A stretch of 64,000 bases of DNA from NCBI RefSeq assembly GCF_900104355.1, contig NZ_FNIY01000010.1, forward strand, positions 1 to 64,000, given 5' to 3'. The translations under genes were made by a program, and so were the position numbers. The notes beneath the pieces were generated by a model. The model saw only the letters and a list, made by a program, of their open reading frames with translations, was not told the origin of the DNA and did not search any database. Below are positions 53,588-63,130 of this stretch, one piece after another. Positions within the stretch are counted from its first letter, which is position 1, and every line of letters starts with the position of its first letter. The stretch is from Phyllobacterium sp. OV277. Lineage in GTDB: Bacteria; Pseudomonadota; Alphaproteobacteria; Rhizobiales; Rhizobiaceae.

Positions 53588-53631
53588 GCAATTTTGTTTA
53601 TCCGGGGACACCCCAGATAAACGAAATTTGC
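53588..53631. promoter_or_regulatory. 44-bp near-perfect inverted repeat before the acyl-CoA ligase gene
   Basis: GTTTATC + C + GGGG (53596-53607), loop ACA, then CCCC + A + GATAAAC (53611-53622), with outer GCAATTT/AAATTTGC arms that pair imperfectly. The whole element ends 11 bp before the Shine-Dalgarno sequence of the ligase gene. It could be an operator for a repressor dimer or a 5' RNA hairpin. Confidence 0.55.
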
Positions 53632-53656
53632 CTGAGAGCTTTGGGAGGAGCGATTG

Positions 53657-55345
53657 ATGATTAGGGAAAGCTACGTTCACGGTGCCAGCAATCAGCCGTT
53701 GATTGGCGAGACGATCGGACGGCACTTTGACCACATTGCCGGGCAGTTTCCGGATCGCCCCGCGCTCGTGGTGCGGCATCAGAATGTACGCCTGACCTAT
53801 TCCGAACTGCGCCAACGCGTTGACGCGCTGGCCGCCGGTTTCATCGCGCTTGGCCTGAAACCCGGCGAGCGCATCGGCATCTGGTCGCCCAACAACATGG
53901 AATGGGTGCTGACCCAGTTTGCCACCGCCAAGGCGGGTCTTATCCTCGTCAACATCAACCCTGCCTATCGCTCGCATGAGCTTGAATATGCGGTCAACAA
54001 CGTCGGCTGTTCAGCGCTCATCCTGTCTCCCGCGCTTAAAACCAGCAACTATCTTGATATATTGCGCGAAATTGCCCCCGAGGTTGCGACCAGCACGCCC
54101 GGCATGCTTGTCTCGAAGAAATTGCCGACACTGCACACCGTCATCCGTCTCGGCACCGAGAAAACCCCGGGAATGCTGAATTTTGCCGATGTCGAAGAGG
54201 CTGCAACCCCTGAGGCAAGAGAACAGCTCGAAGCGCTCGCTTCGGTGCTGCAATTCGATGATCCAATCAATATCCAGTTCACCAGCGGCACCACGGGTAG
54301 CCCCAAGGGCGCGACACTCACCCACCACAACATTCTCAACAATGGTTTCTTCATCGGCGAGGCCATGCGCCTCACTGAAATCGACCGTCTGTGCATTCCC
54401 GTACCATTTTACCACTGCTTTGGCATGGTTCTCGGCAATCTCGCCTGTCTCACTCATGGTTCCTGCATGGTCATACCGAGTGAGGCGTTTGATCCGCTGG
54501 CGGTCCTGCAAACCGTGGAGGCGGAAAAGTGTACCGGATTGCATGGCGTACCCACCATGTTCATCGCCATATTGGGCCATGCGGATTTCAAGACATTTGA
54601 TCTCAGCAGCTTGCGCACCGGCATCATGGCCGGTTCACCCTGCCCCATCGAAGTTATGCGCAAGGTCATTCAGGAAATGCACCAGAGCGAGATCACCATC
54701 GCCTATGGGATGACGGAAACCAGCCCTGTCAGTTTTCAGAGTTCGACAACCGACCCACTGGAACGGCGGGTTTCAACCGTCGGGCGCATTCATCCCCATG
54801 TCGAGGTGAAAATCATCGACGCTGATGGTGTGATTGTTGCGCCCGGAATTACCGGCGAATTGCTCACACGCGGCTACAGCGTTATGCGTGGTTATTGGGG
54901 CGATGACGCGAATACGGCAGCAACCATTGATGCGGCGCGGTGGATGCACACGGGCGATCTCGCCACCATTGATGCGGAGGGCTATTGCAACATTGTCGGG
55001 CGTATCAAGGATCTGGTCATCCGTGGCGGCGAGAACATTTATCCGCGCGAGATCGAGGAGTTTCTCTATACCCACCCTGATATTGCCGATGTGCAGGTGT
55101 TCGGTATCCCCGATAGCAAATATGGCGAATGCCTGTGCGCCTGGATCAAGGTGCGTCCCGCTTCAAATCTGACCGAGCACGAGGTTCTGCAGTTCTGCAA
55201 AGGCAAAATTGCCCACTACAAGGTCCCGGCACATATCCGCTTTGTCGACGTGTTTCCGATGACCGTCACCGGCAAGATCCAGAAATTCATCATGCGGCAG
55301 GCCATGATTGATGAACTGAACCTTCAGGAAGCGAAAACCGCCTGA
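53657..55345 (+). CDS. Acyl-CoA synthetase (AMP-binding, fatty/short-chain acid type)
   Basis: A 562-residue adenylate-forming ligase activating a carboxylic acid to its CoA thioester. Motifs: [16 protein letters not shown] (P-loop), [24 protein letters not shown], the [20 protein letters not shown] hinge, and catalytic Lys in TVTGKIQKF. The pattern fits the medium/long-chain FadD3- or YngI-like group often labelled AMP-binding protein. ATG at 53657 with GGAGGAG six bases upstream; a TTG just before is in frame. It stands alone, convergent with the RND pump genes. Confidence 0.9.
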   Translation: MIRESYVHGASNQPLIGETIGRHFDHIAGQFPDRPALVVRHQNVRLTYSELRQRVDALAAGFIALGLKPGERIGIWSPNNMEWVLTQFATAKAGLILVNINPAYRSHELEYAVNNVGCSALILSPALKTSNYLDILREIAPEVATSTPGMLVSKKLPTLHTVIRLGTEKTPGMLNFADVEEAATPEAREQLEALASVLQFDDPINIQFTSGTTGSPKGATLTHHNILNNGFFIGEAMRLTEIDRLCIPVPFYHCFGMVLGNLACLTHGSCMVIPSEAFDPLAVLQTVEAEKCTGLHGVPTMFIAILGHADFKTFDLSSLRTGIMAGSPCPIEVMRKVIQEMHQSEITIAYGMTETSPVSFQSSTTDPLERRVSTVGRIHPHVEVKIIDADGVIVAPGITGELLTRGYSVMRGYWGDDANTAATIDAARWMHTGDLATIDAEGYCNIVGRIKDLVIRGGENIYPREIEEFLYTHPDIADVQVFGIPDSKYGECLCAWIKVRPASNLTEHEVLQFCKGKIAHYKVPAHIRFVDVFPMTVTGKIQKFIMRQAMIDELNLQEAKTA

Positions 55346-55359
55346 GCGGCTTTCGCCTT

Positions 55360-58300
55360 CTATTCCGCTGCGTGCGGTACTGTCGGCGCACCACTTTTGT
55401 TGAAGAGCTTACGCCAGAGGTTTACTGAGCCACGCGACATGTCTTCCATATAAAGGAAGATCACGGGCGTAATGAACAGCGTCAGGATTTGCGAGGCAAA
55501 GAGGCCGCCGACAACGGCCACGCCAAGCGGCTGACGCAATTCCGAACTCGCACCCGCGCCAATGGCAATCGGCAGCGTACCCATCAACGCCGCGAGCGTT
55601 GTCATCATGATCGGGCGGAACCGGACAAGACAGGCTTCGCGGATCGCATCATGCGGGCTATCGCCTGCCCTTTGCCGGACAAGGGCAAAGTCGACCATCA
55701 TGATCGCGTTCTTCTTCACGATACCGATCAGCATCAGCATACCGATAATGGCGATCACACTGAGGTCAAAGCCGAACAGCTCCAACGTCGCGAGCGCACC
55801 AGCGGCGGCAGCCGGAAGCCCCGTCAGAATGGTCAGCGGATGGATAAAACTCTCATAGAGAATACCAAGCACAATATAGATCGTCAGGATAGCCGCACCG
55901 ATCAGCAACCCCTGATTGGACAAAGCTTGCTGGAACACTTTGGCTGTACCGGTGAAGGTCGAGCCAATTGAATCCGGAACATTGAGTTCCGTCTTGATCT
56001 TGTTGATCTCTTCCACGGCCCGTCCCAGCGCTACCCCCTGCGGCAGGTTGAAGGAAATCGTCACCGCAGGCAGCTGGCTCAACTGGCTGACTGCGAGCAA
56101 TCCCGCCCGCCGCTCCACATGGGCGAAGGCGGAAAGCGGGATAAGCTTGTTGGTTGTGGTTGAGCGTATCTGCATCTGGTCGAGCTTGTCGGTCGTCCAC
56201 GGAATGGATGGGTCCAATTCGAGAATAACCTCATAGCTGTCGCCGGTGGAAAAGATGGTCGAAGCCTGATTGGTGCCAAAGGCGTAATAGAGCGAATTGC
56301 GCAACTGCGTCGAGGTGATACCCAGCAGCCGCGCCTTGTCGGCATCGATGACCAGATTGGCCTGCAACGCATTGTTCTGCAGATCACTCGTCACGTCGGC
56401 AAAATATTGCCGGTCCTGTTGCAGCGCCAGAAGGAACTTTTGCGACCATGGATAGAGATCGTCGGCATTGATGCCCTGCAGGACAAATTGATACTGCGCG
56501 CGCGACGACGTGCTGCCGATACGCAGGTTCTGGATGGCGATGGGATAGCTGTTGATACCTGGAACCTTGGCCAGCGACTGGCGCAAATCCGTCAGCAGCG
56601 GATCAAGCGCCAGACGCTGCGATTTCGGTTTCAGTTCAACGAAGAAACTGCCCTGATTGAGGCTGGAAGAATTGAACCCGCCACCGATGGTCGATGCCAC
56701 ATGCGCGACATAAGGCTTGCTCATCAGAACATCGGCAACCTGTTTCTGCAAAGCGACCATGGCATCGAAAGAGATATCCTGCCGCGCTTCGGTGGAGATG
56801 GAAAGCTGGCCAATATCTTCGGTTGGCAGAAAGCCTTTGTCGATCGAGGAGAATAGGTAAAGCGTCGCGACAACGGTCAGAAGGAAGACGCCAAGAACAA
56901 CGACGCGGAAGCGCAGGCAGATATCAAGCATACGCCTGTAGGCATCAAGAACCGCATCGAAAACCCTCTCCGTAAACGGCTTCTTGCCCGCTTTCTCATG
57001 CGGAATGGCTGGCATGTGGCTGCACAGCATCGGCGTCAATGTCAGGGATATCAGCGCCGAAGCGACAATCGCCACGGTGACGACAACGGCAAACTCATTA
57101 AAGATACGGCCAACGACGCCGCCCATCAGCAGGACGGGGATAAATACCGCAACAAGGGAGGCAGTGATGGAGACGATGGTAAAGCCGATCTCCTCGCTGC
57201 CCTTGAGCGCGGCTTCACGCGGCGACATGCCGTCCTCGATATGCCGGGATATGTTCTCCAGCATGACGATGGCGTCGTCCACGACGAGCCCCACCGACAG
57301 CGTCAGGCCAAGCAGGGAGATATTGTCGATGGAAAAGCCAAAGACATACATCACACCCAGCGTCGCAATCAGCGACAACGGTACAGCGACCGTCGGAATA
57401 AGCGTCGCTGCGATGCGGCGCAGGAACACGAAGATCACCATGACGACAAGTCCGATGATCAGAACAAGCGTGAACTGTACGTCAGACACCGCCTGCCGGA
57501 TGGAGGTCGAGCGGTCATTGAGCACGTTGAGCTTGGTGGATGCGCCAAGCTCTTCGGCAAATTTTGGCAGCATGGTGCGGACCCGGTCAACCACGTCAAC
57601 CGTATTGGCACCGGGCTGGCGGAAGACGGCGAGCACAAGCGCCTTCTTGCCGTCATAACGGCTCTCGGTCTGCGTGTTCGCCACGGAATCGACCACGCGT
57701 GCCACATCGCCCAGACGAACCGGCTTGCCATTGGGCGAGGCAATCAGGATCTGCCTGAACGTATCGGCATTCTTCGATTGCGTATCGGCTTCAATCGCCA
57801 TCTGCTGGGTCGGGCTTGTCAGCGTTCCCACCGGCGCAATCGAATTGTTGTCGGCGACAGCATTGGTCAATTCATCGATGCCGATACCGCGCGCCGTCAT
57901 GGCATTGGGATCAACCTCGATGCGCACGGCAAACTGCTTGGCACCGAACACCTGCACTTCGCCCACTCCATCCACCGTCGACAGTGAGGGCGAGATCACC
58001 TGTTCGGCATAGTCGTCAAGCTTGGACAGTTGCGCCGTATCGCTTTGCAACGCGATCAGCAGGATCGGTGCGTCGGCCGGGTTGGTCTTGCGGTAGCTCG
58101 GCGGTGTCGTCATGTTCGCCGGCAATTGCCTTAATGTGCGCGCGATAGCCGCCTCGACATCCGCCGCCGCCTGATCGATGTTGCGGTCAAGCTCAAATTC
58201 AATGGTGACGCGGGTCTGACCCTGCGTGCTTGTCGCGCTGATGGTCGAGACCGAGGGGATCGTGGCAAATTGCTTGATCAGCGGCGTTGCCACCGCATTG

Positions 58301-58479
58301 GCCATGGTATCGGGCGCAGCGCCCGGCAATTGTGCAGAAACCGATACAACAGGAAAATCCACCTGCGGCAACGCCGCCACGGGCAGAAACTGATAGGCGA
58401 AAAGCCCCGATGCCGCCAGCGCAACGGAAAGGAGGATTGTTGCAATGGGACGGCGAATGAAGATTGCGGATATGTTCAT
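55360..58479 (-). CDS. RND efflux pump inner-membrane subunit (AcrB/MdtB-like)
   Basis: A 1039-residue proton-driven exporter with 12 membrane helices and two large periplasmic loops. The family N-terminus MNISAIFIRRPIATILLSV is clear, as are the proton-relay Asp pair in TM4 (SVGLVVDDAIVMLEN) and the duplicated second half. The sequence leans to the MdtB/MdtC-like branch. It overlaps the adaptor gene by four bases (ATGA). No outer-membrane channel gene is next to it, so it probably uses a TolC-like protein encoded elsewhere. Confidence 0.93.
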   Translation of the reverse strand: MNISAIFIRRPIATILLSVALAASGLFAYQFLPVAALPQVDFPVVSVSAQLPGAAPDTMANAVATPLIKQFATIPSVSTISATSTQGQTRVTIEFELDRNIDQAAADVEAAIARTLRQLPANMTTPPSYRKTNPADAPILLIALQSDTAQLSKLDDYAEQVISPSLSTVDGVGEVQVFGAKQFAVRIEVDPNAMTARGIGIDELTNAVADNNSIAPVGTLTSPTQQMAIEADTQSKNADTFRQILIASPNGKPVRLGDVARVVDSVANTQTESRYDGKKALVLAVFRQPGANTVDVVDRVRTMLPKFAEELGASTKLNVLNDRSTSIRQAVSDVQFTLVLIIGLVVMVIFVFLRRIAATLIPTVAVPLSLIATLGVMYVFGFSIDNISLLGLTLSVGLVVDDAIVMLENISRHIEDGMSPREAALKGSEEIGFTIVSITASLVAVFIPVLLMGGVVGRIFNEFAVVVTVAIVASALISLTLTPMLCSHMPAIPHEKAGKKPFTERVFDAVLDAYRRMLDICLRFRVVVLGVFLLTVVATLYLFSSIDKGFLPTEDIGQLSISTEARQDISFDAMVALQKQVADVLMSKPYVAHVASTIGGGFNSSSLNQGSFFVELKPKSQRLALDPLLTDLRQSLAKVPGINSYPIAIQNLRIGSTSSRAQYQFVLQGINADDLYPWSQKFLLALQQDRQYFADVTSDLQNNALQANLVIDADKARLLGITSTQLRNSLYYAFGTNQASTIFSTGDSYEVILELDPSIPWTTDKLDQMQIRSTTTNKLIPLSAFAHVERRAGLLAVSQLSQLPAVTISFNLPQGVALGRAVEEINKIKTELNVPDSIGSTFTGTAKVFQQALSNQGLLIGAAILTIYIVLGILYESFIHPLTILTGLPAAAAGALATLELFGFDLSVIAIIGMLMLIGIVKKNAIMMVDFALVRQRAGDSPHDAIREACLVRFRPIMMTTLAALMGTLPIAIGAGASSELRQPLGVAVVGGLFASQILTLFITPVIFLYMEDMSRGSVNLWRKLFNKSGAPTVPHAAE

Positions 58480-59714
58480 TGAACCGTATCCGTCTTGATG
58501 GGGTCAGTCGCTTCATCGGCAGAAAGCGCCGGAACAGCACTCTGAGAATCCGCCACGGTCTCGATAACGCTCGAACCATCTTGCAGGTGCAACTGACCAT
58601 CGATGACCACATGATCGCCTGATTTCAATCCTGCCGTGGTCACGGCGGTATCGCCAACCGTTTCCACCACGGTAACAGCCTGTTTGGTGACCTTCTTGTC
58701 AGCACCCACGACAAAGGCAAATGTTCCGTCATTGCCCTGTTGGATTGCAATTAACGGAACTGTCACAGCATCCTTGTGCGTGCCGATTTCCACCGTTGCA
58801 GTCACATATTGACCGGGCCAGAGCGCGCCATTGTCATTGGCCACATCGGCTTTCAGGACAATCGTGCCAGACGCCGTATCAACGCTGGAATCAACGAAAT
58901 TGAGCGGTCCCGAGGCCACAACATTCTTGCTGCCGGGCACCTTGATAAGAACGTTGAGAGGGCGTTCCTTCATGGCATTGCGCAGTGTCGGCAGGTCGCT
59001 TTCGGCAACCGTGAACGACACGCGCAGCGGCGCCATACGCGTGATCGTCAAAAGACCGCTGCCGGTGTCGGCCATGCGCACAAGATTGCCAACCGAGGTA
59101 TTGACCACGCCGACACGGCCATCAATCGGCGCCTTGATGGTCATGTAGGAAAGCTGGACCTGATCCGCCTCGATCTGCGCCTGATCCATGGCGATTGATG
59201 CTTTTAATGCATTGACAGCAGCAAGAGCCTGATAGGCCTGCTGCTGTGTATCGATTTTCCGGTTTGACAGGGCTTGAGCGGCAATAAGGTCCTGATTGGC
59301 TGAATCAAGATTGGCCTGATCCTTGGCCAAAGCCGCCTTGTCCTTGTCGATCGTCGCTCGGATTGTCCGGTCATCAAGCTGAAAAAGCACGTCACCAGTT
59401 TTGACCATCTGGCCGTCCTTGACGCTCGTCACCATCACGACGCCATCAGCTTGCGGGCGGATCACAACCGTATCAATCGGTTCGATATTGCCGACGACAG
59501 TCTTTGAAATGGGCACATCTTCGGTCTTTGCCGTGGCTGCCACAATGGAAGGAACGGCCGCAGACCGCCCCTTGCCCGAGCCTTTGCCCTGCGTTGCCGT
59601 GGCAACCGTCGTCGGACCTTTGCCAGCTGGCGGCGCATTCAGGTGCGGGTAGAGAAACACATAGCCGAGCCCGGCCAACACAACGAACGCGATCAAAAGA
59701 CCCAGACGTTTCAC
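58476..59714 (-). CDS. RND efflux periplasmic adaptor (membrane fusion protein)
   Basis: A 412-residue HlyD/AcrA-family adaptor linking the pump to an outer-membrane channel. One N-terminal membrane anchor (LGLLIAFVVLAGLGYVFLY), a lipoyl-like half (VIRPQADGVVMVTSV), a coiled-coil hairpin (DKDKAALAKDQANLDSANQD), the second lipoyl half (SYMTIKAPIDGRVGVV) and beta-barrel domain. There is no lipobox Cys. GTG start with GGAGG nine bases upstream. Confidence 0.92.
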   Translation of the reverse strand: MKRLGLLIAFVVLAGLGYVFLYPHLNAPPAGKGPTTVATATQGKGSGKGRSAAVPSIVAATAKTEDVPISKTVVGNIEPIDTVVIRPQADGVVMVTSVKDGQMVKTGDVLFQLDDRTIRATIDKDKAALAKDQANLDSANQDLIAAQALSNRKIDTQQQAYQALAAVNALKASIAMDQAQIEADQVQLSYMTIKAPIDGRVGVVNTSVGNLVRMADTGSGLLTITRMAPLRVSFTVAESDLPTLRNAMKERPLNVLIKVPGSKNVVASGPLNFVDSSVDTASGTIVLKADVANDNGALWPGQYVTATVEIGTHKDAVTVPLIAIQQGNDGTFAFVVGADKKVTKQAVTVVETVGDTAVTTAGLKSGDHVVIDGQLHLQDGSSVIETVADSQSAVPALSADEATDPIKTDTVQ

Positions 59715-59741
59715 TGCACACTACCTCCAGGGCATAGCCCT

Positions 59742-59763
59742 TAGCCAAACAACTTGTTGGCTA
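59742..59763. promoter_or_regulatory. Palindrome upstream of the RND operon, possible repressor site
   Basis: TAGCCAA (59742-59748) pairs with TTGGCTA (59757-59763), and the stem extends inward as CAA/TTG with one bulged A. It lies 28 bp before the GTG of the adaptor gene, the usual position for a TetR-type repressor of an efflux operon. No repressor gene is adjacent. The rest of the 337-bp divergent gap (59715-60051) shows no gene I can support. Confidence 0.5.
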
Positions 59764-60051
59764 TGGAGTTTCTCACCTTCCCTGTGTGTTGTCGAATGAC
59801 CATTTTGTCATGTTTGCTGCGGCGCACCCATGCGGTTTAAGGGTATTATTTCCCGAGCATTGCAGAGAATAAAGCGACCAAAGCATCGGTCATCGGTCCG
59901 GGATCTTGGACGCCGCTTGATGGCCTCCCTTTGCCGCTTTACTTGCGGGCGATCAACAGGCTCATTGTTGCCCCTCAACCAAATGCAATCAGCACTTGAA
60001 GCCGACCAAGTAATGAGCGTACTCCTATCGTGAGAACGATGGGGGATTGCG

Positions 60052-62325
60052 ATGCTGAAATACCTGAACATTCCGGCGGCAATCCGCATAGCCCTTCTTT
60101 GCCTGTGGGCGGTAGCCACCGGTGTTTTCAGCACCGTCGCCTACGCGCAAACCGCTGGTGAAACCACAACTGTCATTCTGCAGCGCGGTCAAAGCGAAGC
60201 CGACATAAACAGCATCCTCAAAGCCGCCTATGCGAGCGGCCGCAATGTCGTGGTCCGCTGGGAAGACCCTGCGCCCGCAGCAGCCTCGCCCGCACCAGCA
60301 AAAGCAGCGGCTACTCCGGTCGCCAAACCTCCCATGGCAACCCCGCTTGATCAGGCGGAAGAACTTGCCGGGAACGTGCTCGATTCATTCACCACCGGGC
60401 TTTCTGTCGGAATTGCCGGCATCGGCCACATAGCCGAACTGCCCTTCATGATGGATAAGGGTATGCAGACCCAGGGCGATGATTGGGGGCACGTCACGCT
60501 CGTTACCCTGGCTGCCCTGCTCGCTGCGGGTATTGCAGGCTGGATTGTGTTCCGGCTTGGCACAGCGCTCATCGTGCGCCCGATCAGCGAAGATGCCGAT
60601 CTTGTCCACCGCGCACGCGGATCATTTGCCCGCACACTTCGCGACATCGCCGCCATCTGCGCCTTTATTGCCGTCGGGCACATCATCATCAATATGCCGA
60701 CTGCCGGTTCTCAAATGGCATCTCACCTCACCGTGAGCCTGCTGCACGCCGCCGCGCTCACCCTCATCTATGCCGCCGTCGGCCGGTTGTTCCTGTCACC
60801 GGGCGACCCTTCGGCACGCCTTCTGCCGATCAACAATCCTCAATGGCATTTCCGGATGCTTGTCGCCTATGGTTTCATCGGGGCGCTGATCGGTCAGCTC
60901 GTCCGTCTGTCGATTGAAAGCGGTGTGAGCCGCAGTGTCACCGAAGGCTGGTTCCTGATCGCCGCAACGGTCGTGACCCTTTTGAAACTCTGGTGGTTCA
61001 TCGGCGGGCGCAAGGACATCTCAGCCGTGTTTGCCGGACCGGCACCGAATATGACCCGGCAGGTGATAGCAACCGCGCTTCCGGCATTTCTGTCTCTTAC
61101 CGCCATCCTGATCTGGGTGGTTGGCTGCATGGCCGCCAGTTCCCCCCAGCGGGCCCATTGGGGCGAGGCAGCGGGCGCGACGCAGGTCATCGTTCTGTTG
61201 ATCCCGATCTTCGCGCTGGGCCTGCATGCGCTGATCGCGGCGATGCACAGGCGGCACCACAATGAAAACGATCTTCCACCCCTGATGCAGGCCCTTATCG
61301 CGGCAATCCAGACATTGGTAACAGGCGGCATCTGGCTCCTTGGCCTCTACATCATCATCCGTCTGTGGACCACCTATCTTGACGACACGGGCTATGGCTT
61401 GATTCTGTCGATCATCCGGGGACTGCTCCGGGTCAGTGTCGCCATTGTTGTCGGCTGGGCGATCTGGAGTTTCCTGCGCCACTACTTCAGTGCGCTTTCG
61501 CCCTCATCGCGCCCTCTCCTCCCTGGTCAGGAAGAGACGGACGGTCCCGCACCAACCGCTGTGGGCCGCCTGTCGACAATCCTGCCGCTGGTTCGCGACC
61601 TTGCCTTTGGTGCTATTGTTGCAATTACCGCACTGGTGGTGCTGTCCTCGCTCGGCATGGATATCGGGCCGTTGCTCGCCGGTTTCGGTGTGCTTGGCCT
61701 TGCCATTTCGTTCGGCTCGCAAACTCTGGTGAAGGATGTTGTCTCAGGCATTTTCTTCATCGCCGACGATGCTTTCCGCACCGGCGAATATATCGATACG
61801 GGCAAGCTCAAGGGAACCGTGGAGCGGATCACGCTGCGCTCGCTGCAACTGCGGCACCAGAATGGCCCGGTTCATACCATCCCGTTCGGACAGATACAGT
61901 CGGTGACGAATTACAGCCGCGATTGGAGCACGATCAAATTCGAGCTGCGCTTCGACCGCGACACCGATCCGGAAAAGATTCGCAAGACGGTCAAGAAGGT
62001 TGGGCAGGAAATGCTTGAGGATGCGGAATTTGGCAGCGAGTTCCTTGTGCCGCTGAAATTTCAGGGCATTCAGGACATTACTGAAAACTCAATGGTCGTG
62101 CGGCTGAAATTCACGGCAAAGCCCGGCAATCCGTCTCTGATCCAGCGCGAATCCATGAAGCGGCTTCTGGTGGCATTCAGGGAAGCCGGACTGATGCTCG
62201 CATCCAACGCGGTGACGGTTCGCTCGGGTACGAATGATGCCGTGGGTGCAGGTGCGGCAACCCAGATCGCCATTGAAAAAGCTGCCGAGCAGGCCGCAAC
62301 GCAGGCGGCGGCCAAGGCGGGCTGA
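60052..62325 (+). CDS. Large MscS-family mechanosensitive channel
   Basis: A 757-residue membrane protein. Signal-peptide-like N-terminus (cut near ATGVFSTVAYAQ), a short periplasmic domain with an Ala/Pro-rich linker (residues about 65-95), then about ten hydrophobic segments, and the MscS core in the last 260 residues: the pore helix LAGFGVLGLAISFGSQTLVK followed by the beta domain DVVSGIFFIADDAFRTGEYI. Extra helices before the core put it with the YbdG/YnaI- or MscM-like large members. It should open under hypo-osmotic stress. ATG is preceded by GGGGGA. Confidence 0.9.
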   Translation: MLKYLNIPAAIRIALLCLWAVATGVFSTVAYAQTAGETTTVILQRGQSEADINSILKAAYASGRNVVVRWEDPAPAAASPAPAKAAATPVAKPPMATPLDQAEELAGNVLDSFTTGLSVGIAGIGHIAELPFMMDKGMQTQGDDWGHVTLVTLAALLAAGIAGWIVFRLGTALIVRPISEDADLVHRARGSFARTLRDIAAICAFIAVGHIIINMPTAGSQMASHLTVSLLHAAALTLIYAAVGRLFLSPGDPSARLLPINNPQWHFRMLVAYGFIGALIGQLVRLSIESGVSRSVTEGWFLIAATVVTLLKLWWFIGGRKDISAVFAGPAPNMTRQVIATALPAFLSLTAILIWVVGCMAASSPQRAHWGEAAGATQVIVLLIPIFALGLHALIAAMHRRHHNENDLPPLMQALIAAIQTLVTGGIWLLGLYIIIRLWTTYLDDTGYGLILSIIRGLLRVSVAIVVGWAIWSFLRHYFSALSPSSRPLLPGQEETDGPAPTAVGRLSTILPLVRDLAFGAIVAITALVVLSSLGMDIGPLLAGFGVLGLAISFGSQTLVKDVVSGIFFIADDAFRTGEYIDTGKLKGTVERITLRSLQLRHQNGPVHTIPFGQIQSVTNYSRDWSTIKFELRFDRDTDPEKIRKTVKKVGQEMLEDAEFGSEFLVPLKFQGIQDITENSMVVRLKFTAKPGNPSLIQRESMKRLLVAFREAGLMLASNAVTVRSGTNDAVGAGAATQIAIEKAAEQAATQAAAKAG

Positions 62326-62329
62326 TCCA

Positions 62330-63130
62330 TCACCGTTTCCCTGTTATGCCATGTGATTTGTCGACGAGAAGCGTGGGCTGAACGATCAATCCCTGTTCCG
62401 TCGCTTCAAGATAGGTTTCGACCCCGTAAATGTTGCGCATGTGCTCGGCTGTCAGCACATCGGCGGGAAGACCATCAGCAACGATCTTTCCCTCGTGAAT
62501 GAGGACAAGCCGGGTGCACCAGCGCGCCGCAAGCCCAAGATCATGCAGCGAGACAACGATCGCTGAACCTTTGCGCGCAGTATCCGCCAATGATTGCATC
62601 AGGCCGATCTGATGCGCCGGATCAAGCCCGGCTGTCGGCTCATCGGCAAGCAGCAAGGACGCGTCCTGCGCCAAAGCACGGGCAATCAGCACGCGTGCCC
62701 GCTCACCGCCTGATAGTTCCAGTGCCGAGCGATGACGGAATACTGTGACCTCCATGCATTCCATTGCACTTTCAACCAGTGCAGTATCGTTTGGCCCAAG
62801 CCTTGAGAATCCGCTGAGGTAAGGCGTGCGCCCAAGTGAGACGAGATGCTCCACCGAGATGGCCCAACTGATCTCCCGCTCCTGCGGCAGATAGGCGACG
62901 TGCCTCGCCCGCTCCTTCGCACTTAATTGGGCGGCCAAAGTTCCGGCGATCTGGATTTCGCCTCTTGAAGGGACAAGTCCAAGAATGCTTTTGAGCAAGG
63001 TCGACTTGCCAGCCCCATTCGGACCGATCAACCCGATGAATTCACCCTTGCTGACAGCTAGTGACACATCGTGCAAAACAGGTCTGGCCCCCAGCGATGC
63101 CTGAAGATGCGAGAGATTGAGAATATTCAT
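62330..63130 (-). CDS. ABC ATPase of an iron-siderophore/haem/cobalamin importer (FecE/BtuD type)
   Basis: A 266-residue ATPase. Walker A GPNGAGKSTLLKS, signature LSGGERARVLIARAL, Walker B LLLADEPTAGLDP, and the FecE-like H-loop SLHDLGLAARWC. It overlaps the permease gene upstream by four bases and ends 4 bp from the convergent channel gene. The cargo is ferric siderophore, haem or cobalamin; the binding-protein gene is outside the window. Confidence 0.9.
   Translation of the reverse strand: MNILNLSHLQASLGARPVLHDVSLAVSKGEFIGLIGPNGAGKSTLLKSILGLVPSRGEIQIAGTLAAQLSAKERARHVAYLPQEREISWAISVEHLVSLGRTPYLSGFSRLGPNDTALVESAMECMEVTVFRHRSALELSGGERARVLIARALAQDASLLLADEPTAGLDPAHQIGLMQSLADTARKGSAIVVSLHDLGLAARWCTRLVLIHEGKIVADGLPADVLTAEHMRNIYGVETYLEATEQGLIVQPTLLVDKSHGITGKR

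Noticed and set aside
56998-57987. 329-codon open frame on the plus strand
   Set aside because: Antisense to the RND pump gene; a long open shadow frame is common opposite high-GC genes.
59808-60134. Open frames on both strands in the gap between the RND operon and the MscS gene
   Set aside because: Neither has an SD or recognisable sequence, and the minus one overlaps the channel's start.
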